Positions 42,307-54,381 of a stretch of DNA of 64,000 bases are shown one piece after another (position 1 is the stretch's first letter; each line of letters begins with the position of its first letter). The stretch spans positions 1 through 64,000 of the forward strand of contig KV419394.1 of the NCBI GenBank assembly GCA_001630475.1, in the 5' to 3' direction. The notes under the pieces are model-generated. The model ran no database searches. It saw only the letters and a program-made list of their open reading frames with translations, and was not told the DNA's origin. The translations under genes were made by a program, and so were the position numbers. This stretch comes from Sistotremastrum niveocremeum HHB9708. Its lineage: Eukaryota > Basidiomycota > Agaricomycetes > Sistotremastrales > Sistotremastraceae.

Positions 42307-44531
42307 ACCTTGCTAACACGCTGCTGGCGCGCCTCCGTCTGCATTCTCACTTTTCGAACTCATACTCGTACTCACACTCATCGAACGATCCCGCGTCCGC
42401 GTCTTTCGGCTGGCCGACTCTTTCCCCTTTTCGATATCTTTTGGAACGCCCCCGATGGGCTACATAGCGATAACGTGATCGCCTCGATATACCCCCATCT
42501 CATCCCTGTAGTCTCACTACCAGCTTTTGATTCTTGGCATCGCATCGTATTTTTAGCAGACAACTCGAGTTTACATACCGCCGCGTCTCACCAACTCGAT
42601 GACGCCCCCGCGACATATCTCTCATCGTGCCCCTCATCTCAGCTCATCTCATCCACTTACGATTCTCTTCTCTTGCTTTGCTCTGAAACGTTTTCAATAA
42701 CGTGATTAACGCCGTTCATACGCTCTCCTTCTCCTTCTGCCCTGTACGTAACCCTGTTCCATCGCCATGTCGTATATCATACGTATCGTCGAAAGCTGTC
42801 TGTATCTATACCACCCCTCGTCCCCGCTCTCGTATCCCGTCGCTCTGTTGATTTTTGTTGATTTTGTTGTACTCGAAATATCGATTTGTTGTATCTTGGT
42901 CTTCTTTCCTTGTCTTGTCTTGTCTTTGTTCTTCCATGCATATCATACACGCATTATCGTATATAGTGCTTTATATACCTCGAGTTTAGACTGTTGGCTC
43001 TGGCGCTGGCGTGCTTCAGGGATATTTTCTTGGCCGCGCGTACTATGTTCTGGCCGTCATCGAGAAACGGCCTCAGCAGACGGAACCGTTTTGTAGTTTC
43101 GAAGGACGGACTGAATTTCTGTACCGGTCTTGGGGGTTGCGATTGTGTGTCGCTAGAGCTCACATGGGCCGTCTCCGGATCCGAAAATGCCCCTTGTGTT
43201 CACTAACGTTCACTACCCACTCTGGAGTAATGCCATCGTTTCATAGTGTTTTACATCGCTTCTTGGTATGAGCGTATTTAAAAGCGCTCCAAAGCGGTCC
43301 ACAGCACTCTGTAGCGCTTTGAGTTGCTTTATAGCAGCTCCACGGCAGCCTACGTTGGTTGGGAAACGAGCAATACGCACACAATCGGTTTATCAGGTGT
43401 GTCATGGCCCTTCGAACGCGCTGGCGAGATCCTGGAGTCTCATGATTCATTCACTGATGACGCAAGAGCCTTATATCATCTAGATTCTATACGAGATAAA
43501 TTTGAACTGTGAGAGTCTAAAGTCTAAATGAAGTGTTCATATGTGAACAATCAACGTAAAAGGTTATATGCCAGTACACGATTCGATTCGTTAGTACCAG
43601 ATTACTCATGACGTCGATACGAACTGTGTTCGCGTGAAAGATATAACCAATCAGCTGGTCGCATACTATTAACCCTGCGAGGTGAAGAGTCAAAATGAAG
43701 TAAAAACTGCGATTTACGAGTATGTAAGTTCGAAAATCCGAAAAGAAAGAGGAGATTGGTATCGCTCATCTGTCATTCATTCAGCAACATGTTGACACTT
43801 TCTATGAGCACTTTAGAGTGTGGCGCAACTCTTCTCTGACATGTTTGTTCATCCCCGGACGCGAAAGCCGTAATCTCCGGTATAGCCGTATAAACTTGTA
43901 ATCATAATTGAAAATGGCCCTAATAATAGGATAACGTTGAAATTAATGTTTAAAGGCTCCTCGAGGGGTAGAAACATCTCGAAGCTCAAAATAGCGTTGA
44001 TTCGGACATGTACACAAAACTCTTGCGGAAAGAGAATCGACGGAATTTCCAAATTCGGAGTTTCAAATTTCCATCTTTGTACCGCGACAGCTCAGGTTCG
44101 GGCGCTTATCATTTCATCACGAAAATCGGTTCTCGAAGTGAGTCTCATGAGCTCGATGACAGTCATCCAACCGCTCATCTCACGACGCATCAGAAAATGA
44201 CTTTCAGACGCACTGCGGATCCGCGACTATATGACGATTATCTGTGGCATTCTGGATAGAAATCCAGTCGAGGTTGTTCGCAACAGCTCATGCTCAGCCG
44301 CGGAAGTCTTGGGATAATCAGACGGGACGCAGCGTCGATTCCGACACTAGTTTGTGGAGTATCTGACGTCTCTGATCATGCACTTTGTTCCCTCGGTCTT
44401 TCGATGGAAGCTTCTTCATGTTCTCCCCATGACTCAGGCTCTTCCGTAACGATGTCAGTGCCACAGGGCACGACTGGTCCTATTCGGTGTCACCCTCTAA
44501 ACCGACCACGCTCTAGCGCGCCACATCCGTG
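42307..44531. other. Intergenic region of about 2.2 kb, no recognised gene
   Basis: Pyrimidine-rich 3' flank of the zinc-finger gene, a diverged decamer repeat at 43283-43352 and the promoter of the aspartic protease. A 109-codon frame at 42767-43096 is hydrophobic only because the DNA is T-rich. Confidence 0.5.
43283..43352 (+). repeat. Diverged 10-bp tandem repeat, about seven units (AGCGCTCCAN type)
   Basis: Successive decamers read AGCGCTCCAA, AGCGGTCCAC, AGCACTCTGT, AGCGCTTTGA, GTTGCTTTAT, AGCAGCTCCA and CGGCAGCCTA. The period of exactly 10 bp is kept while the units drift. Confidence 0.6.
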
Positions 44532-44539
44532 TATAAAAG
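44532..44539 (+). promoter_or_regulatory. TATA box of the aspartic protease gene
   Basis: TATAAAAG, 98-105 bases upstream of the ATG at 44637. Confidence 0.65.
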
Positions 44540-44636
44540 GCTCACAAGAGCATGATGATCTCGCACCCCCTCTGGACCCCTCCACTCGTTTTTGCGTTTT
44601 TGCGTTCTCTTCCCTCCCACTAACTCAGTAACTGGA

Positions 44637-46330
44637 ATGGCCAAATTCTATCTTCTATTTTCCGTTCTTTGTACTGCGTCTGTCGTTTTTGCATCACCTG
44701 TCGTGCAGATCCGCGACTCTTTTATTACCGTCCCTATCGCTAGGAAATTCGCTGCCGCCGGGTCTCGCAACTTTGTCGAAGCGGACCGCGCCAGAGCGCT
44801 CGCTCTCATCAGTCGTGGCAAAGCCAATGCCGCCGCTCGCGCTCGGGGACTGAGTAACGCTGCCGTTGGAGCTGACCCGGTTTCTAATCAGGCCGTACGT
44901 CGTTAATCACTATGACTTTGATCCAGACCGTCTCACTGACCCTTATATTCAGGTTACCTACTTTGCTTCCGTCGGTGTTGGTAGCCCACCTACGCAATGT
45001 GAATGATTCTCTCTTCCGTTCAACCAAAACACTGACCTCCTTTTGTAGACGAGCTTATCGTTGACACCGGTGGGGCGGTTTTCCATATACACTTGTGCAT
45101 GGCGTGCTGACCTCTATTCAGGAAGCTCCAACACTTGGATTGGCGCTAATAAATCCTATGTCAAAACCTCTACCAGCGTGGATACTGAAAATGCAGTCTC
45201 AGTGTCTTACGGCAGTGGCTCGTTCTCCGGGACTGAATATCTCGATACCGTCACTCTGGCGCCCGGCTTAGTCATCGAAAACCAGTCGATCGGTGTTGCG
45301 TCAACGGCTAATGGCTTCGAGCCCGCCGATGGCATCTTGGGCCTTGGACCGGTTGATCTGACGGAGGACACAGTCGCCAACACCCAAACGGTTCCTACGG
45401 TTACAGATAATCTGTTCGCGCAGGTATGTTATGTCGAAAACGTACGAGATACCTCTATGGACTAATTTTTATTGTAGGGAGCTATCTCTTCCAACGTGAT
45501 GGGTATCTCCTTTGAACCGACCACTGCCGATGGAGTTACCAACGGCGAGATAGCGTTCGGTGGAATCGATAGTAGCAAATTCACTGGTTCAATTAATTAC
45601 GCCCCTACCACCAGTTCACCCGTTGCCAGCAAATATTGGGGAATTGATCAGTCAATCAGCTACGGTAGTGGCACCCTCAAAGTCCCTATCTTGCTTCCTT
45701 CTGCTGGCATTGTTGACACAGGAACTACTCTCATCCTCCTCTCACCCGGTCTGTTATGTTTTGATTTCCCATTATGTTACCGTTCTCAACGTCTTTACCA
45801 GGTGCATATGCTTTGTATTTAGCCGTGACTGGAGCCATTCCTGATCAAACTACTGGTTTCCTGAAAATCTCTAATGCTAACCTGGGGAGACTCCAGAATT
45901 TAAACTTCAAGATCAATGGGGTAGGTTGCAGTGGTCCCGATCCTAAGATCTTGACCCAGTGATTCATACGTTGAAAATAGGTCACCTATGTATTGACCCC
46001 GAATGCTCAACTCTGGCCTCACTCTCTGAATACTCTCATCGGTGGAAAAGAGGACGCCAATTACCTTATTGTTGCGGACGTAAGTGACATATCATTTTCG
46101 GTATAACTTGAACTCAATTTTTCTTCGGCTGAACAGATTGGCACTGCCTTTGCTGAGGGTATTGAATTCGTAAATGGATACACTTTCCTCGAGCGATTCT
46201 ATTCTGTGGTGAGCTCACATTCAGAGCCCGAGCTTTCTAATACTGATCATGTGTGAATGTGAAGTATGACACTACGAATCGGAGAGTCGGCTTTGCCACT
46301 ACTCCCTTCACCAACGCTACCACCAATTAA
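44637..46330 (+). CDS. Secreted pepsin-like aspartic protease (family A1)
   Basis: An extracellular endopeptidase. The signal peptide MAKFYLLFSVLCTASVVFAS is followed by a propeptide rich in Ala/Arg. The mature domain starts around VTYFASVGVGSPPTQYELIV. The first catalytic motif DTGSSNTW is split: a 21-nt exon (45049-45069) ends inside it and the next exon opens with the second half. The flap region is SVSYGSGSFSGTEYLD, and the second catalytic motif is GIVDTGTTLI. The C terminus reads FLERFYSVYDTTNRRVGFAT then TPFTNATTN, typical of the family. At least nine exons are needed. No GPI signal is seen, so it is probably freely secreted. Both catalytic aspartates are present. Confidence 0.9.
45049..45069 (+). 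other. 21-nt micro-exon carrying the first catalytic aspartate
   Basis: Flanked by TTTTGTAG on the left and GTGGGG on the right. It encodes the tail of YELIVDTG, so skipping it would keep the frame but remove the catalytic Asp. Confidence 0.8.
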
Positions 46331-46898
46331 ATAGTTTACCGATCAGTATATAGGCGTGTTATCTTAGACAGCTGTACGCTGAATACATGGCTTGAATTAT
46401 GATTGTATATTATTTGCACCTGTACACACATGTGTATAAACGTGCCTAGAAAGTCCTAAGCAAATGTAGCGTCGAACACGAATTCCAAATACGGAGTTTG
46501 AACACGAATAGCTTGTCTGCGCGTTTGCAAAAATCATTCGCATCCTGCGATGTACTGAACTCGAATCGCGAACCTTGTCATCGAATGATGGCGACCACTT
46601 GTCGCATTCCTTCACATCAAATCTCAGCCCCAGCGTCAGGCTCCGTGATGCTCGACGTGTCACCTGGTATCCTCAGGCTGAATTCTGACGAACGAGCCAC
46701 CTCGCCGTCGTATTCCAGCCACCCATAGGGTTGACCGACACATGACCGGGCATCAATGAGCTTCTGTCTATACATACACCTATCCCTATTCTGATGAGAA
46801 GCGTGACTTCAGGCGTCCTTCAGGCCCATTCTCTCGCAACGACTGATTTACGGGGTTTCGGGACCAGTTGCTCAGGGCCTGGGATGAGACACCGTTTC
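46331..46898. other. Intergenic region, nothing recognised
   Basis: 3' flank of the protease and 5' flank of the first desaturase. Confidence 0.4.
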
Positions 46899-46904
46899 TA
46901 TAAG
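46899..46904 (+). promoter_or_regulatory. TATA-like box of desaturase 1
   Basis: TATAAG, 57-62 bases before the ATG at 46961. The second copy has its TATA box at a similar distance. Confidence 0.45.
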
Positions 46905-46960
46905 AGACTGACATTGGTAGTCGCAGCCGGCGGCCTGACATTGTGCACCCCGCTGCTAAT

Positions 46961-48484
46961 ATGTCGGTCACTAAACCCCTTCCTAAGTTCACTCCGATGC
47001 CATGGTATAGCGCTTGAGCTACTGCCGCAGCATGTCCAACTGATCGGCCTTGTGTAGGAGCATGGCGGAATTGAGAGCGGTCATTCCATCCGAGTGTTTC
47101 GAAAGAGATCTGCGCAGATCACTCGTCCATCTCGCCAGACATGTCATCGTATCCGGAATCGCTTTGTAAGTCAAACACTCCTCTCGAACTATTACGGGCC
47201 TACCCCAGCCATGAGACTTATCGAGAAACCCGGCTTGAAAGGTACATCACGGTATCAATCGACGCTTTCCTGAGTCGACAATCTATCATCCAATATCTAT
47301 CATATCCTGCCACAAATGTCATGCGTTGGAGTTCCTGGTTGCTCTAGTAAGCACCCCGATAGACTTGTTCTGCTGCACCTGACGCCATCATAATAGCTGG
47401 TGGTTCCAAAGTTTGATGTTTGTCGGATTTTGGGCTTTCGCTCATGAATGCTCCCATAACGCGTTCTCTCCTCATCGTCGTGTGGATGACGCAATCGGGT
47501 TCACTCTTTTCACCTTCATGGTTACACCATACTTCTCGTGGCAAATGTCCCATGTCCAGCATCACCGTCATCGCGGGCACGCGGAGAAAGATGTAGCGTA
47601 CGTAATATATATTTCTCTTTATTTTTTTTTCGAAATATTCAAGATCCCGAAGATATATACCCCGGACTCGCTCTGATATCAATATTCCAAAGCACGAGGA
47701 AGAAATGGACTATTCTGACTACTTCGAGGATACTCCACTGTTCACTTTTGGACAGTTGGTACTACGCCAACTGTTTGGGTATACTGCGTTCCTGGTTGAT
47801 ATCAGAGTTACATCGCCAAAACATACGTCTCTCATATGTCATTTCCTCCGTGAGTTCGCGCCTTACAACTGAAGAGGACAATTGCTAAAATTCAATCCCA
47901 GCCTCGTCTTCGATGTTCAAGCATCGATACAGAGATGTGGTCGTCTCGAACCTGGGCCTTGTGGTTATGGGATGCCTGTTATTCCATGCAAGTCGCTTTT
48001 ACGGCTTAGCATTCATTTTCAAGACTTAGTGCGTCTCTTGTTCACTCTTTTCAAACGGTGACGTACTCAAAACGATCAAAGCGGAATCCCTTGGATTGGC
48101 CTCAATCATTGGGTCGTCCTCATCACTTATCTCCACCATACCGCTCCCAATGTCCCTCACTATCGCGGTAAAGCTTGGAATATCCAACGCGGCGCTCTCT
48201 CAACGGTTGATCGGAATCCGTTCGGCCAGCTCGGCCGATTCTGTTTCCTCGATTCTGCCCACTATCATGTCGTTCATCATCTCTTCCCTCAAATCCCGTT
48301 CTATCATTTGGAAGAAGCCACGAAGCATCTCAAGGCCTTGATAGGGGATTATTACCTATATTCGGATGAGCCGGTCTTCCAAGCTCTTTGGCGCTCATTC
48401 ACCGAATGTCAATTTGTTGAAGATGACGGGGAGGTTTTATTCTATCGGAACTCGAAGGGAGAATCAATCGTAGAGGTTGAATGA
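46961..48484 (+). CDS. FAD2-like membrane fatty-acid desaturase, tandem copy 1
   Basis: An endoplasmic reticulum di-iron enzyme that introduces a double bond (or modifies one) in acyl chains. It starts MSVTKPLPKFTPMPW, with an intron inside the Trp codon, then SMAELRAVIPSECFERDLRR, the usual desaturase N terminus. The three histidine boxes are FAHECSHNAFS, HVQHH (in WQMSHVQHHRHRGH) and HVVHHLFPQIP. The end is VLFYRNSKGESIVEVE. About seven exons are needed, and the intron positions match the second copy at 49257-50789. The first box reads HECSH, whereas ordinary fungal delta-12 enzymes have HECGH. All nine or so iron-binding histidines are in place. Confidence 0.87.
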
Positions 48485-49202
48485 TCAAGTCTAACCGGAT
48501 GTGACCCCCAAGACATTTTCTCAGAGCGTCATTCTTCTGATATCACGTCGGGCGCTCATCAGGTTCGGAGATCGAAATTAGTTCACTATCGACAGCAGTT
48601 GTTCCGTGAAAGAATACAACGAGTACTATAGTTGACAGGAGCAAACCTTGTTTTGTGATGCAAGCACTGGATGGACGGGCTACAAGGTATCAGAATAGAA
48701 ATATCCTTCAGATCCTTGGAGGTACTAGTAGTACTTGCTCAAGTTGCCTCGACGACGTCAACGTGCACGAGCATGAACGAGATTGCCGCCGGTATGTCTC
48801 TTTCGTATATTGAGATCATCTTAGCAGTGCTGCATCTACACTGATAGAAGCAGACGGAGGGTATACCCCTAGGCCACAGAAGTGCCCTACCACATTGTCC
48901 AATCTCGGCATCGATCACGGTTCTCTTGTGACCTGTAGAGATATACATCATGATGCATCAACACGGAAGCACTTCATGGCTCAAATGGCACCAGATTTTC
49001 TCATTCTGTGGTGATTCATTGAGCCCCATGGGACCTTAAGGCCCGTTCATGCAGCCGGGAATTGAGACGAGACTTCGAGATAGCTCGTGGTCGAGTCGTA
49101 GATATCGATACGTGTATACATACGGCGGCGTTACCACGAAGGTGAGTTGTTGATGGTGCTTCTCAGCTCCTATAATGCCTGCAATCATCCGTCCATAAGG
49201 TG
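48485..49202. other. Intergenic region between the two desaturases
   Basis: No gene seen; the promoter of the second copy lies at its right end. Confidence 0.4.
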
Positions 49203-49209
49203 TATAAAG
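49203..49209 (+). promoter_or_regulatory. TATA box of desaturase 2
   Basis: TATAAAG, 48-54 bases before the ATG at 49257. Confidence 0.55.
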
Positions 49210-49256
49210 AGCTGATATTTCCGTCCTCTCAAGCGTCCACAAGCCCCATCCAAGTC

Positions 49257-50789
49257 ATGTCACCTGAGGATCAAATTCCGACTTATAATCCGATGCCGTG
49301 GTAGGATGCCCACTGAGAATTCGTGTGCTACCACGAGTAAATTAACAGCCACTGGCAGGAGTGTGGCTGAATTGAAAGCAGTCATCCCGGCGAGGTGTTT
49401 CAAGCGAAGCTTGGGGACATCGGTCATGTATTTAACGAGAAATATTAGCATATCAGCGGGCGCCTTGTACGTATCATTTTTGTATATTCTTCCTACTCAG
49501 ACGTTCAAGTGAAACATTCTTTAGCTATATAGCATTATCGCTGGACCACTTCCTCAGCGGCCCTTCGGCTCTCAGTTATCTTTCGATTTTGTGGGCGAGC
49601 ATATTCCGCTGGAGTTCTTGGATTTTCTAGTACGTCATTTTTGAGTGAATAAGTTCCTGAGACGACAATCAATCGTTTTAGTTGGTGGTTTCAAGGTCTC
49701 ATGTTTGTCAATTTTTGGGCCTACGGCCACGAGTGCACTCACAATGCCTTGTCGCCTTTTCGCCGAGTAGATGATGCGATAGGTTTTGTCCTATTCAGTT
49801 TTTTAGGAACTCCGTATTATTCGTGGCAAATGTCGCACGTCATACATCACAGCCACCGCGGTCATGCAGAGAAAGACGTGTCGTATGTCCAGAATTTTTG
49901 AGGGACCCGCATAGCCGCATACCGTGACTGACATGCTGCAGCTTCGTCCCACCTACTCGATCTGATCTGAAGATTCCCACACATGAAGATACTATGGAGT
50001 ACTCCGATTTCTTCGAGGATGCTCCCTTTTTTACTCTCGGGAAGCTCATTTTGAGGCAACAAATCGGGTATCTTGCATTCCTGATAGATCTTAGAAGTAC
50101 ATCTCCAAAGACCGAGTCTCTCGTGTGCCATTTTCTTCGTAAGTGCAAGTCTCACCAAACACTGTCAAGCGTACCAATGCCTAAAACGGGTTTCAGCCTC
50201 GTCAACCATGTTCCGTCATCGATATAAGGACGTGGTCCTTTCCGATATGGGAATCCTTGTAATGGGAGGCTTGCTATTCTATGCAACTCAGTCCTTCGGG
50301 ATAATATGGCTCATAAAGACCTAGTACGTCCCTTATTGCCAAGTTCTTGGCCCCCACGGAATAGAAAGCTAACACAATGTTTGAAGCGGTATCCCTTGGG
50401 TTGCTTTGAATAATTGGATTGTCCTCATTACATATCTCCACCATACGGCTCCAGAGATCCCATACTACCGCGGAAAGACTTGGAACTTCCAGCGCGGTGC
50501 TCTGTCTACAGTCGATCGAAACCCACTCGGGCGACTGGGACAATTTTTCTTTCTCAATGCCGGCCATTTTCATGTCGTTCATCATCTCTTCCCCCAAATC
50601 CCATGGTATCATCTTGAAGAAGCCACAAATCATCTCAAAGCTTTCATCGGAGACTACTATGTATACTCGGATGAGCCGATTCTCAAAGCTTTGTGGCGCT
50701 CGTTCACCGAATGTCAATTCGTCGAAGACGAGGGAGAAGTATTGTTCTATCGAAACGCGAAGGGGAAAGCAAGAGCAAAAGATCAGTGA
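49257..50789 (+). CDS. FAD2-like membrane fatty-acid desaturase, tandem copy 2
   Basis: Start MSPEDQIPTYNPMPW, with an intron in the Trp codon as in copy 1, then SVAELKAVIPARCFKRSLGT. Histidine boxes: YGHECTHNALS, HVIHH (in WQMSHVIHHSHRGH) and HVVHHLFPQIP. Further shared blocks are PPTRSDLKIPTHEDTMEYSD, YLHHTAPEIPYYRGKTWNFQ and RGALSTVDRNPLGRLGQF. The end is FYRNAKGKARAKDQ, basic and lysine-rich, unlike the acidic end of copy 1. The first box is HECTH. Intact by splice reading with about seven exons. It probably works on acyl chains in the endoplasmic reticulum; whether it is a delta-12 desaturase, a bifunctional enzyme or an acetylenase cannot be told. Confidence 0.87.
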
Positions 50790-52428
50790 ACATGCCGCGC
50801 GCAAATCTTTCTGTGCAGAGATATCAGATACATCCATGTATGATATCTACAGCTTGTTTGGCAGGAATTTTCGTAACCTGTATTCAATTATACTTCCGCT
50901 TGGTTTCCACTGAGGACTGAATATATATATATATAGCACCGACATGTGCGTAGTCGTTATGTGAGCTAGTCTGGGGTCGTTGGTGATCGACATAGAGGTT
51001 GCGTCTCTGATTTAATAACAGTCACGAAGCCAGCATGTTTCCCTCCTTTGAATCGCAAGATTCCGGACACTGACTCATTATAATTCTTTTGCGAAACAAG
51101 TGCTTTCAATCCCTTCAATTGGGCCCCAGGCGATCTTCTCCAGCATGTAACGTTATATTATCCACAGTGATACACATCAGATATATATAATACTAAGTAA
51201 GCACTGGAAACAGATATGGGCTCGGATATATGCCCCGTTTCGTACGGTACGGGTTCTCCAATGTCTATTGCATTTCAGTTGAGTTGCCAGCATGCAGAGG
51301 AGCAGCAAAAACCTACTCCACCTCTGATTATGCACAGTCGGGGTTCGTGAGGATACTGCACGGATCGGGCACTTTCGCCTCTATGACCACATCAGTAGGC
51401 AGGTAGTCGTCTTCGCCCTACTCAAGACTTACCGGGATATGGGAGTGGAGAAGCAGAGAGCAAAGATGCCATCACTCCAATAGCGACCATGAGAGTTCTT
51501 GAGAAGTCCATGAAGGGTGCAGTAGATGAGAGTCTGGTATTCTTGGAGCGATTCGGGATGGATAGGCGGCACTCTTATACCACGAACAGTAGGATCACAT
51601 GGAGGTTGAGGTCTCGATGCCGTGTGCCAAGCAAGCGGCTGACTTCCAGGTCCCAAAATTATCGATATGCTGCAGATTCAATTGCAGCCTAAATATCCGA
51701 GTTCGCATGTGGTCACCTCGCTAAGTGCCGCGCGTGTGTTGCCCACTTTGATACCATGATAGAGTGGTCAACGACCTAGTTTTCAATGAGGCCTTGGGAG
51801 TGTGTGTGTTTGACCGTAGTCTCGTAGAAGGTTCCTCTTGCACGCAGATAGCGGCGGGCGAGAATGATAAGTCATGGAAGGCAGTTCTCGCCTGTCAAGT
51901 CATGATCCTGAGTCGGGAGACCGTGATCACAGATATAACACGATAAGATAAAACAGAATTCCCGGGACAAGGGCCGCATAAGTGAGCGAATAGGCAATCA
52001 CTGAACTGGTTATCGTGTTTGATATCAAGCTTTGCCGCATTGCTTTGCCGTCCAGCCGTCGGAAAATCCATGGTGTAGTATGATGGAGTGAGCGCATGAG
52101 CACAAGCCACAGTAAAGCAGGTGAAGCCACGTTGACCCGACATGACAGAAATCTGCAGATCCACAACCGTCCAATATGAGAAACTGAGCACCAAGAAAAC
52201 CGGGAGCAAATCCGACGCCGATTCCGACTCGGCGACATCTATGGCGACCGCTCCAAGCAAGCAACCATTAGGCCTTCAGACGTTAGTTGCATTGTATTTT
52301 ACACTACATGTAGTCGTTCGGAATCATCGTAAGTTTGGTTCCGAATTCCCGCATCATGCTACACTTTGAGCGAAAGCGGCATCTCCTCAGTATCCTCCTA
52401 CGACGACCGGTGCACTGTGCTCCAATTG
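50790..52428. other. Intergenic region of 1.6 kb, no recognised gene
   Basis: A TA dinucleotide run lies at about 50919-50936 and another AT-rich patch at 51180-51200. Overlapping minus-strand frames at 51895-52260 have no motif. It holds the 3' flanks of the converging desaturase and amidase genes. Confidence 0.45.
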
Positions 52429-54381
52429 TCAAAGAACATCTTTGATCTGTGTTCTGGGTGTAGCAGCCTCATATGCTCGTCTCCTCAGTCGATGCTTCGT
52501 CTTCTGCTCAAAGGTATGGGCGACCTTGATGAGGGTCGGTTCGCAGAATGCGGTCCCTGTGAGACAAAGGCCAAACGGCAGGCCTGGACCCATCTCTATG
52601 GTGGGTTTGGCTTCTCCGAGAGGGGTATCGTTCGGTGTGAAGCCAAGAGGTACTGGGTGAGGGTTCAGGAATATGTGAGGGCGCTGTGAGGATCAGGTAC
52701 GTACCGGTTATGACTGGATATCCCGCTGTTGCTGCCGCACTACTTGCAACTCCTAGACCCCCGAATGAGTATAGTGTCGTTTGCATTGACGTGTCGTATT
52801 TCCTTACCTTTGTAGGGGAATACTAGTACGTCCAGTTGGTTCTGCTCGAGAGCATGATCAATGCCCAAAGTCGAACCAAGTTCATGCCTTCTTTTCCGGG
52901 CTTCCTGATATTGCTCGTCGTCGTAGCCATTGGCTTTGTCCCCGTCTTCGAGCCTTTCATCACGAGCAAATGTCATGAAGAATCAAGGTGAATGAAAGTT
53001 CATCGTTCATACATTTGCTGGTCCTCGTATCCTGGTGGCTTCTCTAACTCCGGGTGTGCATCATTGAAGGCGATTATGTCACCAAGGCTTCGGACGGCAG
53101 TCGGCACCTCTACAAGGTCCTTCAGATAATTGTTGAGGCAATGCTGTGATTATGAATCAGTGAGATCAATGGAAGGGTCCAAACTCATTGATGAGAATTG
53201 TACCTTGAACTCTACAGTCAATGCTTGGAGCTCGACCTTCCATTCCTTCAGCTCCCCAATCTCCTTGAACTCCGCCGATTCGACAACCGTAGCTTTCAAC
53301 CCTTTGAGCACTTCAAGGGCTTCTTCAAACGCTGGGATGATTCCAGGGTAATCCTTGACCCAATCCTCGGACGAAATCGCCTCTCGTGGAACACCGATTC
53401 GTACGCCTTCCAAAGTGGGATGACCGAGGGCGGCAGTATAGTCGGGAAGAGCGTCAGGCTGCTCGTCAGTGAAAGGATCACGTGCATCCTTCCCTGCGAT
53501 GACGCTAAGAATGATTGCAGCATCTGCCACACTTCGACACATCGGACCGACAGTATCTTGATACTCTGAGATCGGGACAACTGACAAACTGATAAGGATT
53601 TTTGATAAAAGGAGGAGATAGAACACGTACCACCACTCCTTGATGTTAGCCCAACGGTAGGCTTGATACCGACCAGGTTTTGTAGCCTGGAAGGTGAAAT
53701 GATGCTGCCATCGGTTTCGGTCCCTAGCGTCGCCGCCGCAAGTCCAACAGCAGCGCAAACCGCGCTGCCAGAGCTCGATCCGGAAGGGTCCGCGTTCTTC
53801 AAATATGGATTCGTGCACTGACCGCCTCTTCCAGACCATCCACTAGCGATCTTCCCCTTGCCTCCACGGAAATAGCTCCACTCGGACAGATTTGCTTTAG
53901 CTAGGATGATAGCACCTGCGTTACGGAGAAGCGAGACGACATGAGCATCTCGAGGGACGACACTGCCTGCGAGTGCGTGTGAGCCTGCTGTCGTCTGCAT
54001 TCCTTCGCCTAACGTGCTGATATTATCTTTAACGATGATAGGGATACCTGTATCATTTCTTTTATCAGAGCTTGTTTGAGCGATCTGATACAGCGACGTA
54101 CCGTGAAGTATGCCCTTTGATTGACCTGCTGCTCGTGCTGAATCCAGCTCCGCGGCTAATGCTAAAGCATGGCTATTGGTCTCGATGACTGCGTGGAGTT
54201 CGTCGTTGACTTCATCAATGCGTGCAAGATAGGCTTTGACCAGATCCACACTTGTGAAATGACCTTGAGACAGACCGCGGTTCAGTTCTTCAATCGATGC
54301 CTCATAAAGGTCCGGAAATGTGTCGGAGGGCACATCGAACGACACAGAAGCTCCCACTGCAGAGGCGAGGCCGTCAGGCAT
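52429..54381 (-). CDS. Amidase-signature enzyme
   Basis: Hydrolyses carboxylic amides by a Ser-cisSer-Lys triad. The model starts at MPDGLASAVGASVSF (54381), the first ATG in frame; an upstream exon is possible. Landmarks are DLYEASIEELNRGLSQGHFT, VDLVKAYLARIDEVNDELHA, GIPIIVKDNIST with the catalytic Lys, AILAKANLSEW-type IILAKANLSEWSYFRGGKG, the signature NADPSGSSSGSAVC and GTETDGSIISPSRLQNLVG with the catalytic serines. Later exons give SEYQDTVGPMCRSVADAAI and GVPREAISSEDWVKDYPG. The last exon gives PLGFTPNDTPLGEAKPTIEM, then GLPFGLCLTG, and ends KDVL. About seven exons. The sequence ends with TPRTQIKDVL, so it has no peroxisomal signal. Substrate unknown. Confidence 0.87.

Noticed and set aside
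42767-43096. Hydrophobic 109-codon frame resembling a membrane protein
   Set aside because: The stretch is T-rich 3' flank of the zinc-finger gene; the hydrophobicity follows from base composition, and there is no splice or homology support.
44008-44259. Plus-strand frames upstream of the aspartic protease
   Set aside because: No motif, no signal peptide, and they overlap each other in different frames within the presumed promoter region.
51895-52264. Three overlapping minus-strand frames of about 80-120 codons
   Set aside because: All three frames are open at once with no motif, which suggests absence of stops by chance rather than a gene.
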